Assembly (NCBI RefSeq): GCF_003855395.1
Contig: NZ_CP034015.1
Span: 2,242,001 to 2,306,000 of the forward strand
Direction of reading: 5' to 3'
From: Shewanella livingstonensis
Lineage (GTDB): Bacteria; Pseudomonadota; Gammaproteobacteria; Enterobacterales; Shewanellaceae
Length of the DNA: 64,000 nucleotides
The notes beneath the pieces were generated by a model. It was not told the DNA's origin and did not search any database. It saw nothing but the letters and a program-made list of their open reading frames with translations. Below are positions 1-7,243 of this stretch, one piece after another; positions within the stretch are counted from its first letter, which is position 1, and every line of letters begins with the position of its first letter. The translations under genes and the position numbers were made by a program.

Positions 1-365
1 ATGGTGATTGGTTGTATTTAGGCAGTCCGTTGCCTGCAAAGTTTGCTTCCCTGTTCAGTAGTATTTTGCATTGTATTGATGCAGAGTATTTTTTGATAAC
101 ACCAGTCGAAAAGGTCAAAGTAACAGTTGAAGCTTACCCTTTATTGCTGGTGGATTACCAAGCAAACGTTATTGATGCAACCGCGAACAAGCTAACTCAA
201 TTGGTCTTTACAAGCAGCATAGGCACACAACTACCGGCAATTGACGCGAGTGGTATTATCGTCACAGACGAGGGAATTTATGCACCGTTAGTTCGGGGCT
301 TGGTAGGGCAATTAAACCGAGCCTGCTATTATCGTTACATTAATCAGTACTTATCTTTTGACTAA
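1..365 (+). CDS. DUF1285 family protein, C-terminal part (5' end outside window)
   Basis: The reading frame is open from the left edge (first full codon at position 3), so this is the end of a longer gene. An internal TTG is unlikely to be the real start, because in-frame codons before it continue the family pattern (G-D-W-L-Y-L-G-S-P). The stretch LFSSILHCIDAEYFLITPVE, followed by K-V-K-V-T-V-E, matches my memory of DUF1285 proteins, small cytosolic proteins of unknown function. About 120 residues are visible out of roughly 170-180 expected. Downstream is a decayed regulator and then the cassette cluster, so this gene probably marks the last conserved chromosomal gene before the accessory region. 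Confidence 0.7.
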   Translation, partial: GDWLYLGSPLPAKFASLFSSILHCIDAEYFLITPVEKVKVTVEAYPLLLVDYQANVIDATANKLTQLVFTSSIGTQLPAIDASGIIVTDEGIYAPLVRGLVGQLNRACYYRYINQYLSFD

Positions 366-490
366 AAGAGCTTTTCTTAACCTGTAGAGATAGTCATCTA
401 AAATTTGTTCAAGTGTGGCTGAATTTCAGTGTAGGCTTAGTATTTTTTAACACAGTCAATTTATCTCACTGACGATGTAGGAGGTATCAT

Positions 491-900
491 TTGAAACGCT
501 TTGAAAGTTTAAGTTAGCTGATTTCTCATCTTAATATTGCCTTACAGCAAGAGCTCGATGCACATTTAAAGCGTTATGAGTTGGACTGTAAACTTTGGCC
601 GATATTGTTTGCACTATGGCAAGAAGAAGGCTTGAGCAAAACTGAGTTATCTAAACGTTGTGATATAGCCTACTACACCATGACGCGCCTTTTGGACAAT
701 CTACAAATTCAAGGGTTTATTACCTGCCATTAAGAGGCCGACAATCGTCGGGCTTTTCAACTGACAACAGTAAAGCACTATAGCAAGACTTAGTACACGA
801 AGCCGAGTAGGTAAATGAACGCTTTTAAACTGCGCTAAATCATGCTGAACAGGATGAATTTATGCGTTTGTTGAATAAAATTAATCGATTTAGCCAATAA
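491..900 (+). pseudogene. MarR-family transcriptional regulator, degenerate
   Basis: Conceptual translation gives a recognisable winged helix: L-S-K-T-E-L-S-K-R-C-D-I-A, then T-R-L-L-D-N-L and E-A-D-N-R-R-A-F-Q-L-T, the MarR recognition-helix and wing pattern. The frame is broken by stops at 515-517 and 731-733. A frame change near 780 follows, then further stops at 808-810 and 826-828 before the natural stop at 898-900. The candidate start is a TTG after GGAGG-like bases (480-484). Several independent lesions mean it has been non-functional for some time. An intact MarR would be about 135-150 residues, which fits this span. Confidence 0.8.
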
Positions 901-1234
901 GATTTAATTGCAGCGGCTACCAAGAGAGTTTTGGAGATAGTTTGCTCTGTATATCCCGATCCCGCCATCACTTCCCCCTTTACGTTACCTGTACTGTACA
1001 TCCATACAGTTATAATGGATTTTGAATGAATTACAATAAAACGTGTACAAAAAGCAATCTAAAGTGCTAGAGATGAATAAATAGATAAAATCTAATCTAT
1101 TGATATTAGGTGATTAATTTTTTTAGTATTTAATTTTGGCACTTTTAACGCGCAATCGAAGTTTTATCTCAGAGGTTACGTTTCATTAAATGGCTTTACA
1201 TCAATGAGATAGAGAATGTAGGATGATATTAATC
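901..1234. other. Gene-free stretch carrying an orphan LexA box
   Basis: No convincing reading frame on either strand. The only clear signal is a perfect LexA-type palindrome at 994-1009 followed by TATAAT at 1011-1016. The rest is AT-rich with scattered stops. The stretch lies between a dead MarR gene and the first attC-like site, where an integron integrase gene and attI would be expected in an intact integron. Neither is visible. Confidence 0.6.
994..1009. promoter_or_regulatory. LexA (SOS) box without an obvious target gene
   Basis: CTGTACATCCATACAG matches the gammaproteobacterial LexA operator CTGT-N8-ACAG perfectly and is extended by TA on the left. A TATAAT hexamer follows at 1011-1016. 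No gene starts immediately downstream on either strand. Integron integrase promoters are commonly LexA-controlled, so this may be the relic of a lost intI promoter at the edge of the cassette cluster. That link is inference. Confidence 0.6.
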
Positions 1235-1286
1235 AATAACTTAAACGGCCGGCTTTATTGGGCGAGCCGTTGAATAAGCTGTTAGA
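1235..1286 (+). repeat. Putative short attC site (cluster start)
   Basis: Imperfect palindrome: AATAACTTAAACGGC pairs with GCCGTTGAATAAG, followed by CTGTTAG. Size and layout resemble a short attC site with a terminal GTTAG core. It sits 13-20 bases before the first small gene of the cluster. The fit is weaker than at the later sites, because the R'' core is degenerate. It could also be an unrelated hairpin. Confidence 0.4.
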
Positions 1287-1304
1287 GCTACCAAGAGGAT
1301 GGTG

Positions 1305-1655
1305 ATGGATTCTAGGGAATTGAATGAAATATATGGTTATGAAGCTAGGGTTCAACTGAGCTTTATTTCTTATATGAAAATAGCTTCGATAATTTGTTTT
1401 ACCTTTGCAATTATCGTAACTGTATTTCTTCGCACAATAGTTATTACAACAACCGAACCCGGTATTAATGAATCAACATTAAATACTTGGATGGCTGTTT
1501 ATATGCTTGTTGGCTTTTTCCTTAGTAGCTTTATAAGTTCGGCTATTTCTTATCCCTTATATTCTTTTATCTGTTCTAAACAGAAAGGACAAAGAGTAAC
1601 TGGTAAATTTGCAGTGTTGGTAAGTAGCTCTAACAAGCAAATAAACAAGGACTAA
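1305..1655 (+). CDS. Cassette-borne small membrane protein, unknown function
   Basis: A 116-residue protein. I chose ATG 1305 over ATG 1299 because AGAGG at 1293-1297 is then about 7 bases upstream. Two hydrophobic segments are visible, at roughly residues 25-45 (I-A-S-I-I-C-F-T-F-A-I-I-V-T-V-F-L) and 63-86 (W-M-A-V-Y-M-L-V-G-F-F-L-S-S-F). The N-terminus is charged and the C-terminus is a short basic tail. I recognise no family. The attC begins inside its 3' end (TAACAAGC at 1631), as is usual when a cassette gene fills its cassette. It is preceded by a putative attC at 1235-1286, so it is likely one integron cassette. Confidence 0.6.
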   Translation: MDSRELNEIYGYEARVQLSFISYMKIASIICFTFAIIVTVFLRTIVITTTEPGINESTLNTWMAVYMLVGFFLSSFISSAISYPLYSFICSKQKGQRVTGKFAVLVSSSNKQINKD

Positions 1656-1720
1656 AAACAGCGGGCTGTTCGCTTCGCTCCATTTTAGCCCACTATTTTT
1701 AGCCTGTTATTTGGGCGTTA
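1631..1720 (+). repeat. attC recombination site 1
   Basis: The outer arms TAACAAGCAAATAA (1631-1644) and TTATTTGGGCGTTA (1707-1720) are complementary apart from extra or mismatched bases, as in attC R''/L'' and L'/R'. The site ends in GCGTTA. An inner inverted repeat (GCGGGCT / AGCCCAC) closes the hairpin around GTTCGCTTCGCT. The same scaffold recurs at 2076-2171 and 6829-6925, the within-array similarity expected of a chromosomal integron. Confidence 0.8.
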
Positions 1721-2075
1721 AATGCCTCTAATCTATAGCACGTATTAGTTTTTGAATTGTGTATTTGAGTTTCAGTGAATTGTGTTTCGTTCGTAAATTG
1801 GTGCGTTGTGGTTTTTCTAAATACGCCCATTCCGTTGAAGCAGACTATTTACTAACAGTCGCCAGTGTAAATTTTAATATCGGAATGCAAAGTAGATTAA
1901 GGCTCCGTTTTTCTTGGTTTTGGTCACTAGCGGAAATTCTGTTTTTAGTTTCTGATTGTTAAATATTGAATGTGTCATATTTTCAAAATATTGAACTAGT
2001 TTCTGAACGCTAAAGAATGTAAAGTTACCGAATATCAGCAAGTTAGTGCTGGCAGTAATGTTGTCCAAAAAGGCA
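1721..2075. other. Cassette without a convincing gene
   Basis: The interval between attC sites 1 and 2. The best frames are a 67-residue one at 1759-1962 (+, TTG start, no ribosome site) and a 71-residue one at 1874-2089 (-). Neither shows a domain or a good start. Integron arrays often include cassettes lacking an obvious coding sequence, which may hold promoters, small RNAs or decayed genes. I cannot tell which applies here. Confidence 0.5.
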
Positions 2076-2171
2076 GTTAACAAGGCCATTAAACGGAACT
2101 AAAACAGTTGGCTTAGTTTCGCTTCGCTACACATTATAGCCAACAATTTTAGTCCGCTTATGGCGGCGTTA
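2076..2171 (+). repeat. attC recombination site 2, carrying the intron at its end
   Basis: The left arm GTTAACAAGGCCATTAAACG pairs with the right arm TCCGCTTATGGCGGCGTTA at the 3' end. The inner inverted repeat is GTTGGCT / AGCCAAC around TTTCGCTTCGCTAC. It shares this scaffold with the sites at 1631 and 6829. The final A of GCGTTA (2171) is directly followed by GTGCG, the 5' end of a group II intron, so the intron separates this attC from the next cassette gene at 4143. Confidence 0.82.
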
Positions 2172-2738
2172 GTGCGTCAAGCAAAGCTTGATGCATCTTG
2201 CAGGGTGTAAGTCCCTGTCAGGTAAGGTTTAACCAACCACCTGTATCGAGTGTTGCACCTTTGGCGGAGTGTGAGATTAGCAGATGCTTTTCAGCAGTGA
2301 GGACTGCATCACGCGAACAATATTGGTGAAGCGTACACAGAGAATTATGTAGGCCATAGGGGCTGTCGTGGCCCTGAAGTGCTGGTATCGCTCCGATAAA
2401 TACTAGAACTGACTGACGAGGTTTGTAACGCCATCGAAGTCCATGCAAAGCAGCCGTTATTCATGTAAATGAAGGGTGAGGTTGTGGCGAGTCAGCGGAG
2501 TTATCAAGCCGTGGCATGCATAAAGAGATGCTTCAGGAACTTGAGAGATCCAAAGGTGTTCCATCAGGACGATGGTAGAGAAGTCTAGTTAAAAGCGAGG
2601 CGAACGATGACCCTTTGGAAGTCAGATCAGCCCGTAGTAGTCTGAGCAAGGGAAAGCCTTGTACATGGCAAAGGAGCTGACAGTTATATTAGGTATTAAG
2701 CAGAGACATAGTCCGGACAAAGTAGGGCTGGGGACACT

Positions 2739-4028
2739 ATGATAACCACACTTAATGCCATCGCATTTAAAGCACAAACCCACCCCAAGCACAGGTTTCA
2801 GAATTTATATGGACTACTAAATACTGACAGCCTGTATCAAAGCTGGGGGCAACTCAATAAGCAAGCGAAGCCAGGTATCGATGGCATTACCATGCCTAAG
2901 TACCGAGATAAGCTGATAGAAAATATCGACCGTTTAGGTCAGCAACTCAAACAGAAATGTTATCGAGTTAATGACATCAAACGGATCTTCATTCCTAAAT
3001 CGAACGGTAAATTACGCCCTTTAGGCCTACCAACGGTAGATGACAAGCTAGTGCAACAAAGTGTCAGTCAGATCCTGCAAAGCATCTGGGAACAAGACTT
3101 TTTGCGTAATAGCTATGGTTATCGACCGAATAAAAGTGCGCATCAAGCGGTGCATAGTTTAACGCTCAATCTGCAATTTAAAGGTTATGGTTATATTGTT
3201 GAAGCTGATATTAAAGGCTTCTTTGACAACCTTGATCACGAATGGCTGATGGCTATGCTCGAGCAACGAATTGATGACAAGGCGATACTTAATTTAATAA
3301 ACCAATGGTTAAAAGCACGAATAAAATCCCCTGATGGTGTCTTTACTAAGCCATTAAGTGGTAGCCCACAAGGTGGCATTATCAGCCCTGTGTTAGCTAA
3401 TATTTATTTGCATTATGCGCTAGACCTTTGGTTTGAAAAGAAAGTGAAGCCAAGGATGAAAGGCCGAGCAATGATGATCCGTTATGCGGATGATTTTGTT
3501 TGTGCGTTTCAGTTTGCACATGATGCTGAACGCTTTTATAAGGTTTTGCCGAAACGATTAAAGAAATTCAACCTAGACGTCGCAGAAGATAAAACATCAT
3601 TGATGCGATTTAGCCGCTTTCATATTGGGCGAAAACGTCATTTTGTATTTCTTGGATTTGAGTTTTACTGGGGCAGAGATTCGAAAGGTAAAGCAAGACT
3701 CAGACGACGAACCGCTGTGAAGAAGCAGAAGGCGACGTTGAGCGAGTATTATCAATGGATTAAAGCCAAGCGCTCATTAAAACTGAGTATTTGGCTTCCG
3801 CAGTTAAAACGTAAATTAACAGGGTTTAGAAACTATTTTGGTCTTCCCGACAACAGCCGAAGCCTGAGCTACTTATACGATTATGTTCTGCATAACTTGT
3901 ACAAATGGTTGAATAGGCGTAGTGGACGGCGAAGTTATAACTGGAGTAATTTCAAGAAGATGTTAGAGTATTTTAGAATTGAGAGTCCAAAGGTCAACAA
4001 GCGTTTGGTGTTGATTGATTGGTACTAG
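2739..4028 (+). CDS. ltrA: Group II intron reverse transcriptase/maturase
   Basis: A 429-residue protein that helps its host intron splice and copies the RNA into DNA at a new site. The reverse transcriptase blocks are present in order: G-I-D-G (about 46-49), F-I-P-K-S-N-G-K-L-R-P-L-G-L-P (84-98), S-Y-G-Y-R-P (125-130), D-I-K-G-F-F-D (157-163), G-S-P-Q-G-G-I-I-S-P (208-217) and the catalytic Y-A-D-D (249-252). The thumb/maturase X region follows with W-L-P-Q-L-K-R-K-L-T-G-F-R-N-Y-F-G. No HNH endonuclease domain is visible, so it would depend on single-stranded or replication-linked targets. It is complete and free of frameshifts, unlike the second copy at 7326-8716. Confidence 0.92.
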   Translation: MITTLNAIAFKAQTHPKHRFQNLYGLLNTDSLYQSWGQLNKQAKPGIDGITMPKYRDKLIENIDRLGQQLKQKCYRVNDIKRIFIPKSNGKLRPLGLPTVDDKLVQQSVSQILQSIWEQDFLRNSYGYRPNKSAHQAVHSLTLNLQFKGYGYIVEADIKGFFDNLDHEWLMAMLEQRIDDKAILNLINQWLKARIKSPDGVFTKPLSGSPQGGIISPVLANIYLHYALDLWFEKKVKPRMKGRAMMIRYADDFVCAFQFAHDAERFYKVLPKRLKKFNLDVAEDKTSLMRFSRFHIGRKRHFVFLGFEFYWGRDSKGKARLRRRTAVKKQKATLSEYYQWIKAKRSLKLSIWLPQLKRKLTGFRNYFGLPDNSRSLSYLYDYVLHNLYKWLNRRSGRRSYNWSNFKKMLEYFRIESPKVNKRLVLIDWY

Positions 4029-4062
4029 GATCGTGTTTTACACGAGTGAATATATAACTGAA

Positions 4063-4096
4063 GAGCCGGATGCGGTAGTTCCGCACGTTCGGATCT
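4063..4096 (+). ncRNA. Group II intron domain V
   Basis: GAGCCGGATGCGG, a short loop, then CCGCACGTTCGGATCT forms the 34-nucleotide bulged hairpin typical of domain V, the catalytic core of group II introns. It lies 35 bases after the reverse transcriptase stop codon, the normal place. A domain VI-like stem with an unpaired A follows and ends in ACGAT. Confidence 0.8.
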
Positions 4097-4142
4097 GTGT
4101 GGGGTCGGGTCAGTAATGGCCCGCTCTACCACGATTGTGTAA

Positions 4143-4484
4143 ATGATGAAACTGATATTATCGAGTCTATTTATAGGCATCTTATTATTAATTTATTTTA
4201 TAGTACCCAAAAATACAGCGGTATTAACAATAACTAATAGTTCTGATGTGATTGTTACAAATCTTGAAATAAGTATTAGAGGTGAGCCTTGTATTAGGTC
4301 TCAATTGTTACCTAAAACAAATACAAAATGTACTTTTAAAGTTAATGGAGACGCTGGTTACAGAGTTTTATGGGATGGTAAAAAAGCAGAAGAACTTGGC
4401 TATGTAACTAACGGTATGGATTTTCAAGATCAATTAACAATATACAACAATGGTAAATTAAATTTAGAATCAGTTGCCTTGTAA
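4143..4484 (+). CDS. Cassette-borne small exported or membrane-anchored protein, unknown
   Basis: A 113-residue protein. Residues 3-21 are strongly hydrophobic (L-I-L-S-S-L-F-I-G-I-L-L-L-I-Y-F-I-V), either an uncleaved anchor or a signal peptide, so the rest should face the periplasm. Two cysteines (in G-E-P-C-I-R and T-K-C-T-F) could form a disulfide. No family is recognised. It starts seven bases after the intron, or directly after GCGTTA if the intron is spliced out, with no clear ribosome site. Short distances to attC are common in cassettes. The A+T-rich codon use looks foreign. Confidence 0.55.
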   Translation: MMKLILSSLFIGILLLIYFIVPKNTAVLTITNSSDVIVTNLEISIRGEPCIRSQLLPKTNTKCTFKVNGDAGYRVLWDGKKAEELGYVTNGMDFQDQLTIYNNGKLNLESVAL

Positions 4485-4492
4485 ATTACACA

Positions 4493-4545
4493 TAACTAAT
4501 AAGGATAGGCCGCGCGAAGCCGCGTCCTTATCCCAAGTGTTGAAC
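4493..4545 (+). repeat. Putative short attC site 3
   Basis: A strong imperfect hairpin in which TAAGGATAGGCCGCG pairs with GCCGCGTCCTTATCC. It is flanked by ATAACTA on the left and AGTGTTGAAC on the right, where GTTGAAC fits the GTTRRRY core. It lies just after a small cassette gene, as an attC should. It could instead be a transcription terminator of that gene, although no T-run follows. The next bases begin the IS91-like element. Confidence 0.5.
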
Positions 4546-4754
4546 AAGCCCGAACACCCTCAGAGTGACTCTTTATTATGTAAATAACAGCTCGAGAAAA
4601 CGCGCTGTTTGATGTGATGGTTATCGGGTAACTTTTCTGTAGTCAGCAAGTTCCCTTAGCTCATTTGCTAATTATTTAACTCTCTTAATTTCAGTGCGTT
4701 AAATTAATCCTCCACGGTATTCAGTTAAGCCATTATCCTTATTATTTTCCAGCA

Positions 4755-5841
4755 TTAGGTTATGAGCCGTAAATTTGTCGGTCGTTTCACTATGCCCATA
4801 AAGCGCATTGGTTGCTGGCAACAGGGGCAACTGCGCGTCGCTAATCTGCGCTTTATCTCAGGAATGATTGGAAACACGGCCCCTGCAACTGCCAGCATAA
4901 GCTGTATTTGTAGCCTGAGCTTTTTGGCGTTACCTCTGAGTAATCCACTGTTTGTTACTAGAGTCACGGACTCGCCTTAATCCCTTCGGTAATACGTGTT
5001 GCAGTATTAACCAGAGAAATTCTATGGCGGGTAAGGTGCGTACTTTTGTCGACTTTGTTTGGCTGTCTTCATACTCGAAACCCACTTGACCATCGACAAG
5101 ACTGACGATGCTTTTATCGGGCAGTACGCCACGATAAAGATAGCGTGATAGATACTGCAACGCAGGCAAGCCTTTGCCCACATGCAGGCAGTCTACTACC
5201 CACTTTTTGGGCAGTGAGGTTGGTAGTGTGAGATTAAGCTTTGCCAAATGTTCCAGCAAACGTGCGCGCCAGACATTGGCGAGGTTAAAAGCGTTAAACA
5301 GGTATTTACCTTTGTTCTTTTTCCATTGCTTTTGGCTCTTGTTAAAACTGCCCGCTGGAATAATAAAGTGAATGTGCGGATGCAATTCACGCCGTCTGCT
5401 GTGAGTATGAAGTACGCCGGTGAAACCAATATCACCGGCAAGCTTAGGTGAGTTAAGCGCAAAGTCTTTGAGCACACTGGCAGCGACGGCAAACATGGCT
5501 GGATAGAGCGCTTCGGGTTGATATCTAGCCATAACACGCAGTTCATATGGCAAAGTAAATGTCACCATAAAGTAATCAACAGGCAAGAGTTTAGCCTGTT
5601 GCTTGGCTAACCAATCAGCTGTGGTGTTGTACTGACATTGCGGGCAGCTGCGATGCCCACATGACAGCGGAAAGTCAGCGGTATGCGTGCAACCCTGACA
5701 AGCCCAGTGGCTGGCTCTTTGTGAATGAGAGCGGCAACTGAGCATGGCATTTATCGCTTGGCGCATTGATGCTGTGATTTGGCCTTCATAAGTCTGATTA
5801 AAGGCATCAAGATGGTCACGTAAAATATCGATAAACTTCAT
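4755..5841 (-). pseudogene. IS91-family HUH/Y2 transposase, C-terminus frameshifted
   Basis: Rolling-circle-type transposase. An N-terminal cysteine/histidine zinc finger (C-Q-G-C, then C-G-H-R-S-C-P-Q-C) is followed by the HUH motif in L-H-P-H-I-H-F-I-I-P and the paired tyrosines in Q-Y-L-S-R-Y-L-Y-R. The first frame runs 303 codons and ends at 4930. The last 60-70 residues, including a second zinc-knuckle C-P-C-C-Q-Q-P-M, continue in another frame from about 4960 to 4755, so one frameshift or small insertion near 4940-4965 breaks the gene. HUH and Y2 residues are upstream of the break, so partial activity cannot be excluded. Its ATG overlaps the recombinase stop (ATGA). Confidence 0.85.
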
Positions 5842-6728
5842 ATGTCACACTCCCACTTAAGCACCAAATTATCAGTGAGCTGGTTAATTGACAGGACAGT
5901 GTTCTTACGGGTAATTTGAGTGAGACGTGTATACTTTGCCGTGGTGTTGAGGCTGTTGTGACCGAGTAAATGCTGTACTGAGCGTAAATCGAGACCTTGT
6001 TCGAGCAGATGAGTCGCATAGCTGTGACGTAGATTATGCGGGCTGATAGATTTGTGAATGTTGCAGTCGCCAATCACTTTTTTCATGGCCTTTTGAATAC
6101 CACCACGGTCCATTAGTGAGTCAGGTTTACCGTCTTTACCAGGAAATAAAAGCTGAGGATGACGATGAGTTTGCCAGTAATATCGCAGCGCTAACAGTGT
6201 GCGCTGTGGTAAAGGGACTAGCCTGTCTTTGCCGCCTTTGGCGTCACGGATATGCACCTGCATCAACGCTGAATCGATATCGCCAACGTGCAATGAAATG
6301 GCTTCACCGAGGCGCAATCCCATACTGTACAAGGTTAAAAAGCACACTTGATATCGCAGCTTATGGGTGAGACTAATGACGATAGAGACTTCGGCAGGGG
6401 TCAAAATATCGGGTAAGCGTTTGACCTGTGGTGGCTTAACAATACTCAGCCACTCCCAGTGCTGGTTAAGCACATACCGGTAGAAAAACTGTAACCCATT
6501 ACGGTCAAGTTTAACGGTACTCCATGAGTGAGAAGCAATTAAATCAGCAAAGTACCGCTTCAAATCATTGGTTGAAAGGTTGTCAGGACAGCAGTCAAAA
6601 TAAGCACTAATGCGCCTAACGGCGCGACTGTACGCATCGATGGTGGCGGGTCGCTTGCCTTGTAGCGTTAGATTGGTAAGATGTTGTTCATAAAGAAAAT
6701 CAAAGCGTTGTTGTTCATGAGTTTCCAT
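5838..6728 (-). CDS. Tyrosine recombinase of the IS91-like element
   Basis: A 296-residue XerC/D-like recombinase. I chose the ATG with AGGAG 8 bases upstream, eight codons inside the longest frame. It has an N-terminal SAM-like core-binding domain (about 10-95) and a C-terminal catalytic domain. Catalytic residues are visible: Arg in G-L-R-L-G-E, H-N-L-R-H-S-Y, L-G-H-N-S and the nucleophile Tyr in A-K-Y-T-R. It lacks the inserted patch of integron integrases. It is coupled to the downstream transposase by a 4-base overlap. Recombinase-plus-Y2-transposase pairs are known in a subgroup of the IS91 family, where the recombinase role is unclear. Confidence 0.85.
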   Translation of the reverse strand: METHEQQRFDFLYEQHLTNLTLQGKRPATIDAYSRAVRRISAYFDCCPDNLSTNDLKRYFADLIASHSWSTVKLDRNGLQFFYRYVLNQHWEWLSIVKPPQVKRLPDILTPAEVSIVISLTHKLRYQVCFLTLYSMGLRLGEAISLHVGDIDSALMQVHIRDAKGGKDRLVPLPQRTLLALRYYWQTHRHPQLLFPGKDGKPDSLMDRGGIQKAMKKVIGDCNIHKSISPHNLRHSYATHLLEQGLDLRSVQHLLGHNSLNTTAKYTRLTQITRKNTVLSINQLTDNLVLKWECDI

Positions 6729-6828
6729 GGTGATACTCCTAGGTAATGCCAAGGTAGGCAGGGTCTAGTAAGTATTTATGATGGTGCTAAAGATGTGTTT
6801 TTATCTTTTCTGCCGCAGAGCGGCTTCG

Positions 6829-6925
6829 TTCAACAAGCCAATTCAGCAGGACAAAAAACAGTTGGTTTTGCTCCTGCGTCGCTAATTTTAACCAACTATT
6901 TTATTGCCTCTGATTGGGGCGTTAG
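6829..6925 (+). repeat. attC recombination site 4
   Basis: The outer arms TTCAACAAGCCAATTCAG and CTGATTGGGGCGTTAG are complementary with small offsets, ending in GCGTTAG. The inner inverted repeat AGTTGGTT / AACCAACT surrounds TTGCTCCTGCGTCGCT. The inner scaffold is nearly that of site 2 (GTTGGCT / AGCCAAC). It is separated from the previous cassette by the IS91-like element and directly precedes a small gene at 6939. Confidence 0.8.
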
Positions 6926-6938
6926 CAGTACAAAGCAT

Positions 6939-7235
6939 ATGTCATTAGAATTGTGTGAACTTAAAAGAAGTAGAGTTGGTAAGCTACTTTTATATATTAA
7001 CAATGAACAATATTCGGATATTTTAGCTATTTTAGATTTATATCGTTTAAAATCTGGAATAGAAATTGGTCCGTATTCAGATACAAAGCTGAGTTCAGGG
7101 TTAAATACTCTTATTACTTGCGCACTTGAGATCATTAATTCAAGCAAAGGTTGCAAACAGATACAACAAGAGTTTCTATCTGTATTACAAGCAGCAGAAT
7201 CCGAGAATAAAAATATAATATTCCTCGCAGAGTAG
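6939..7235 (+). CDS. Cassette-borne hypothetical protein
   Basis: A 98-residue soluble protein. The frame is open further upstream, but that part runs through the attC, so I chose the first ATG after GCGTTAG (14 bases later). No ribosome site is obvious. Composition is helical and mixed-charge (for example L-L-L-Y-I-N-N-E-Q-Y-S-D-I-L-A-I-L-D-L-Y), with no membrane segment and no recognised family. Eight bases after its stop codon lies the 3' end of an oppositely oriented group II intron, which separates the gene from its own attC at 9342. Confidence 0.55.
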   Translation: MSLELCELKRSRVGKLLLYINNEQYSDILAILDLYRLKSGIEIGPYSDTKLSSGLNTLITCALEIINSSKGCKQIQQEFLSVLQAAESENKNIIFLAE

Positions 7236-7243
7236 TACTGCTA

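Larger units (their letters stand above)
2172..4135 (+). mobile_element. Group II intron with intron-encoded reverse transcriptase
   Basis: The element begins with GTGCG, matching the group II 5' consensus GUGYG, followed by a structured leader of about 560 bases. It contains an intact reverse transcriptase gene and then domain V (4063-4096) and a domain VI-like hairpin ending in CTACCACGAT. I place the 3' end at 4135 from this CTAC-x-CGAT ending; it could be off by a few bases. The joined exons would read GGCGGCGTTA then TGTGTAAATG, restoring an attC next to the cassette gene. All visible parts look intact, so splicing and mobility are plausible. The structural class is not assigned. Confidence 0.8.
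4549..6780 (-). mobile_element. IS91-like element with tyrosine recombinase plus HUH transposase
   Basis: Two overlapping minus-strand genes, a tyrosine recombinase followed by an IS91-type transposase, define the element. The transposase 3' side should carry the replication-origin end. There, GAACAAG at 4542-4548 contains GAAC and CAAG, the complements of the GTTC/CTTG tetranucleotides next to which IS91 relatives insert. I therefore place this end at 4546 or 4549. The small hairpin AGAGTGACTCT (about 4562-4572) lies near it. The other end is not defined by any repeat I can see and is only approximate. Confidence 0.65.

Noticed and set aside
1759..1962. 67-residue frame in cassette 2
   Set aside because: TTG start with no ribosome site and no domain; reported as a non-coding cassette instead.
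2739..4028. Reverse transcriptase as a retron or defence-type RT
   Set aside because: It has a maturase/thumb region, is flanked by a GTGCG start and domain V, and matches intron-encoded proteins; no msr/msd-like RNA is present.
4762..4980. Plus-strand frame opposite the IS91-like transposase
   Set aside because: It lies on the antisense of the frameshifted C-terminal part, where the minus-strand translation shows a zinc knuckle.
5838..6728. Tyrosine recombinase as the missing integron integrase
   Set aside because: It is coupled by a 4-base overlap to an IS91-type transposase and lacks the additional patch between the second and third catalytic boxes of integron integrases.
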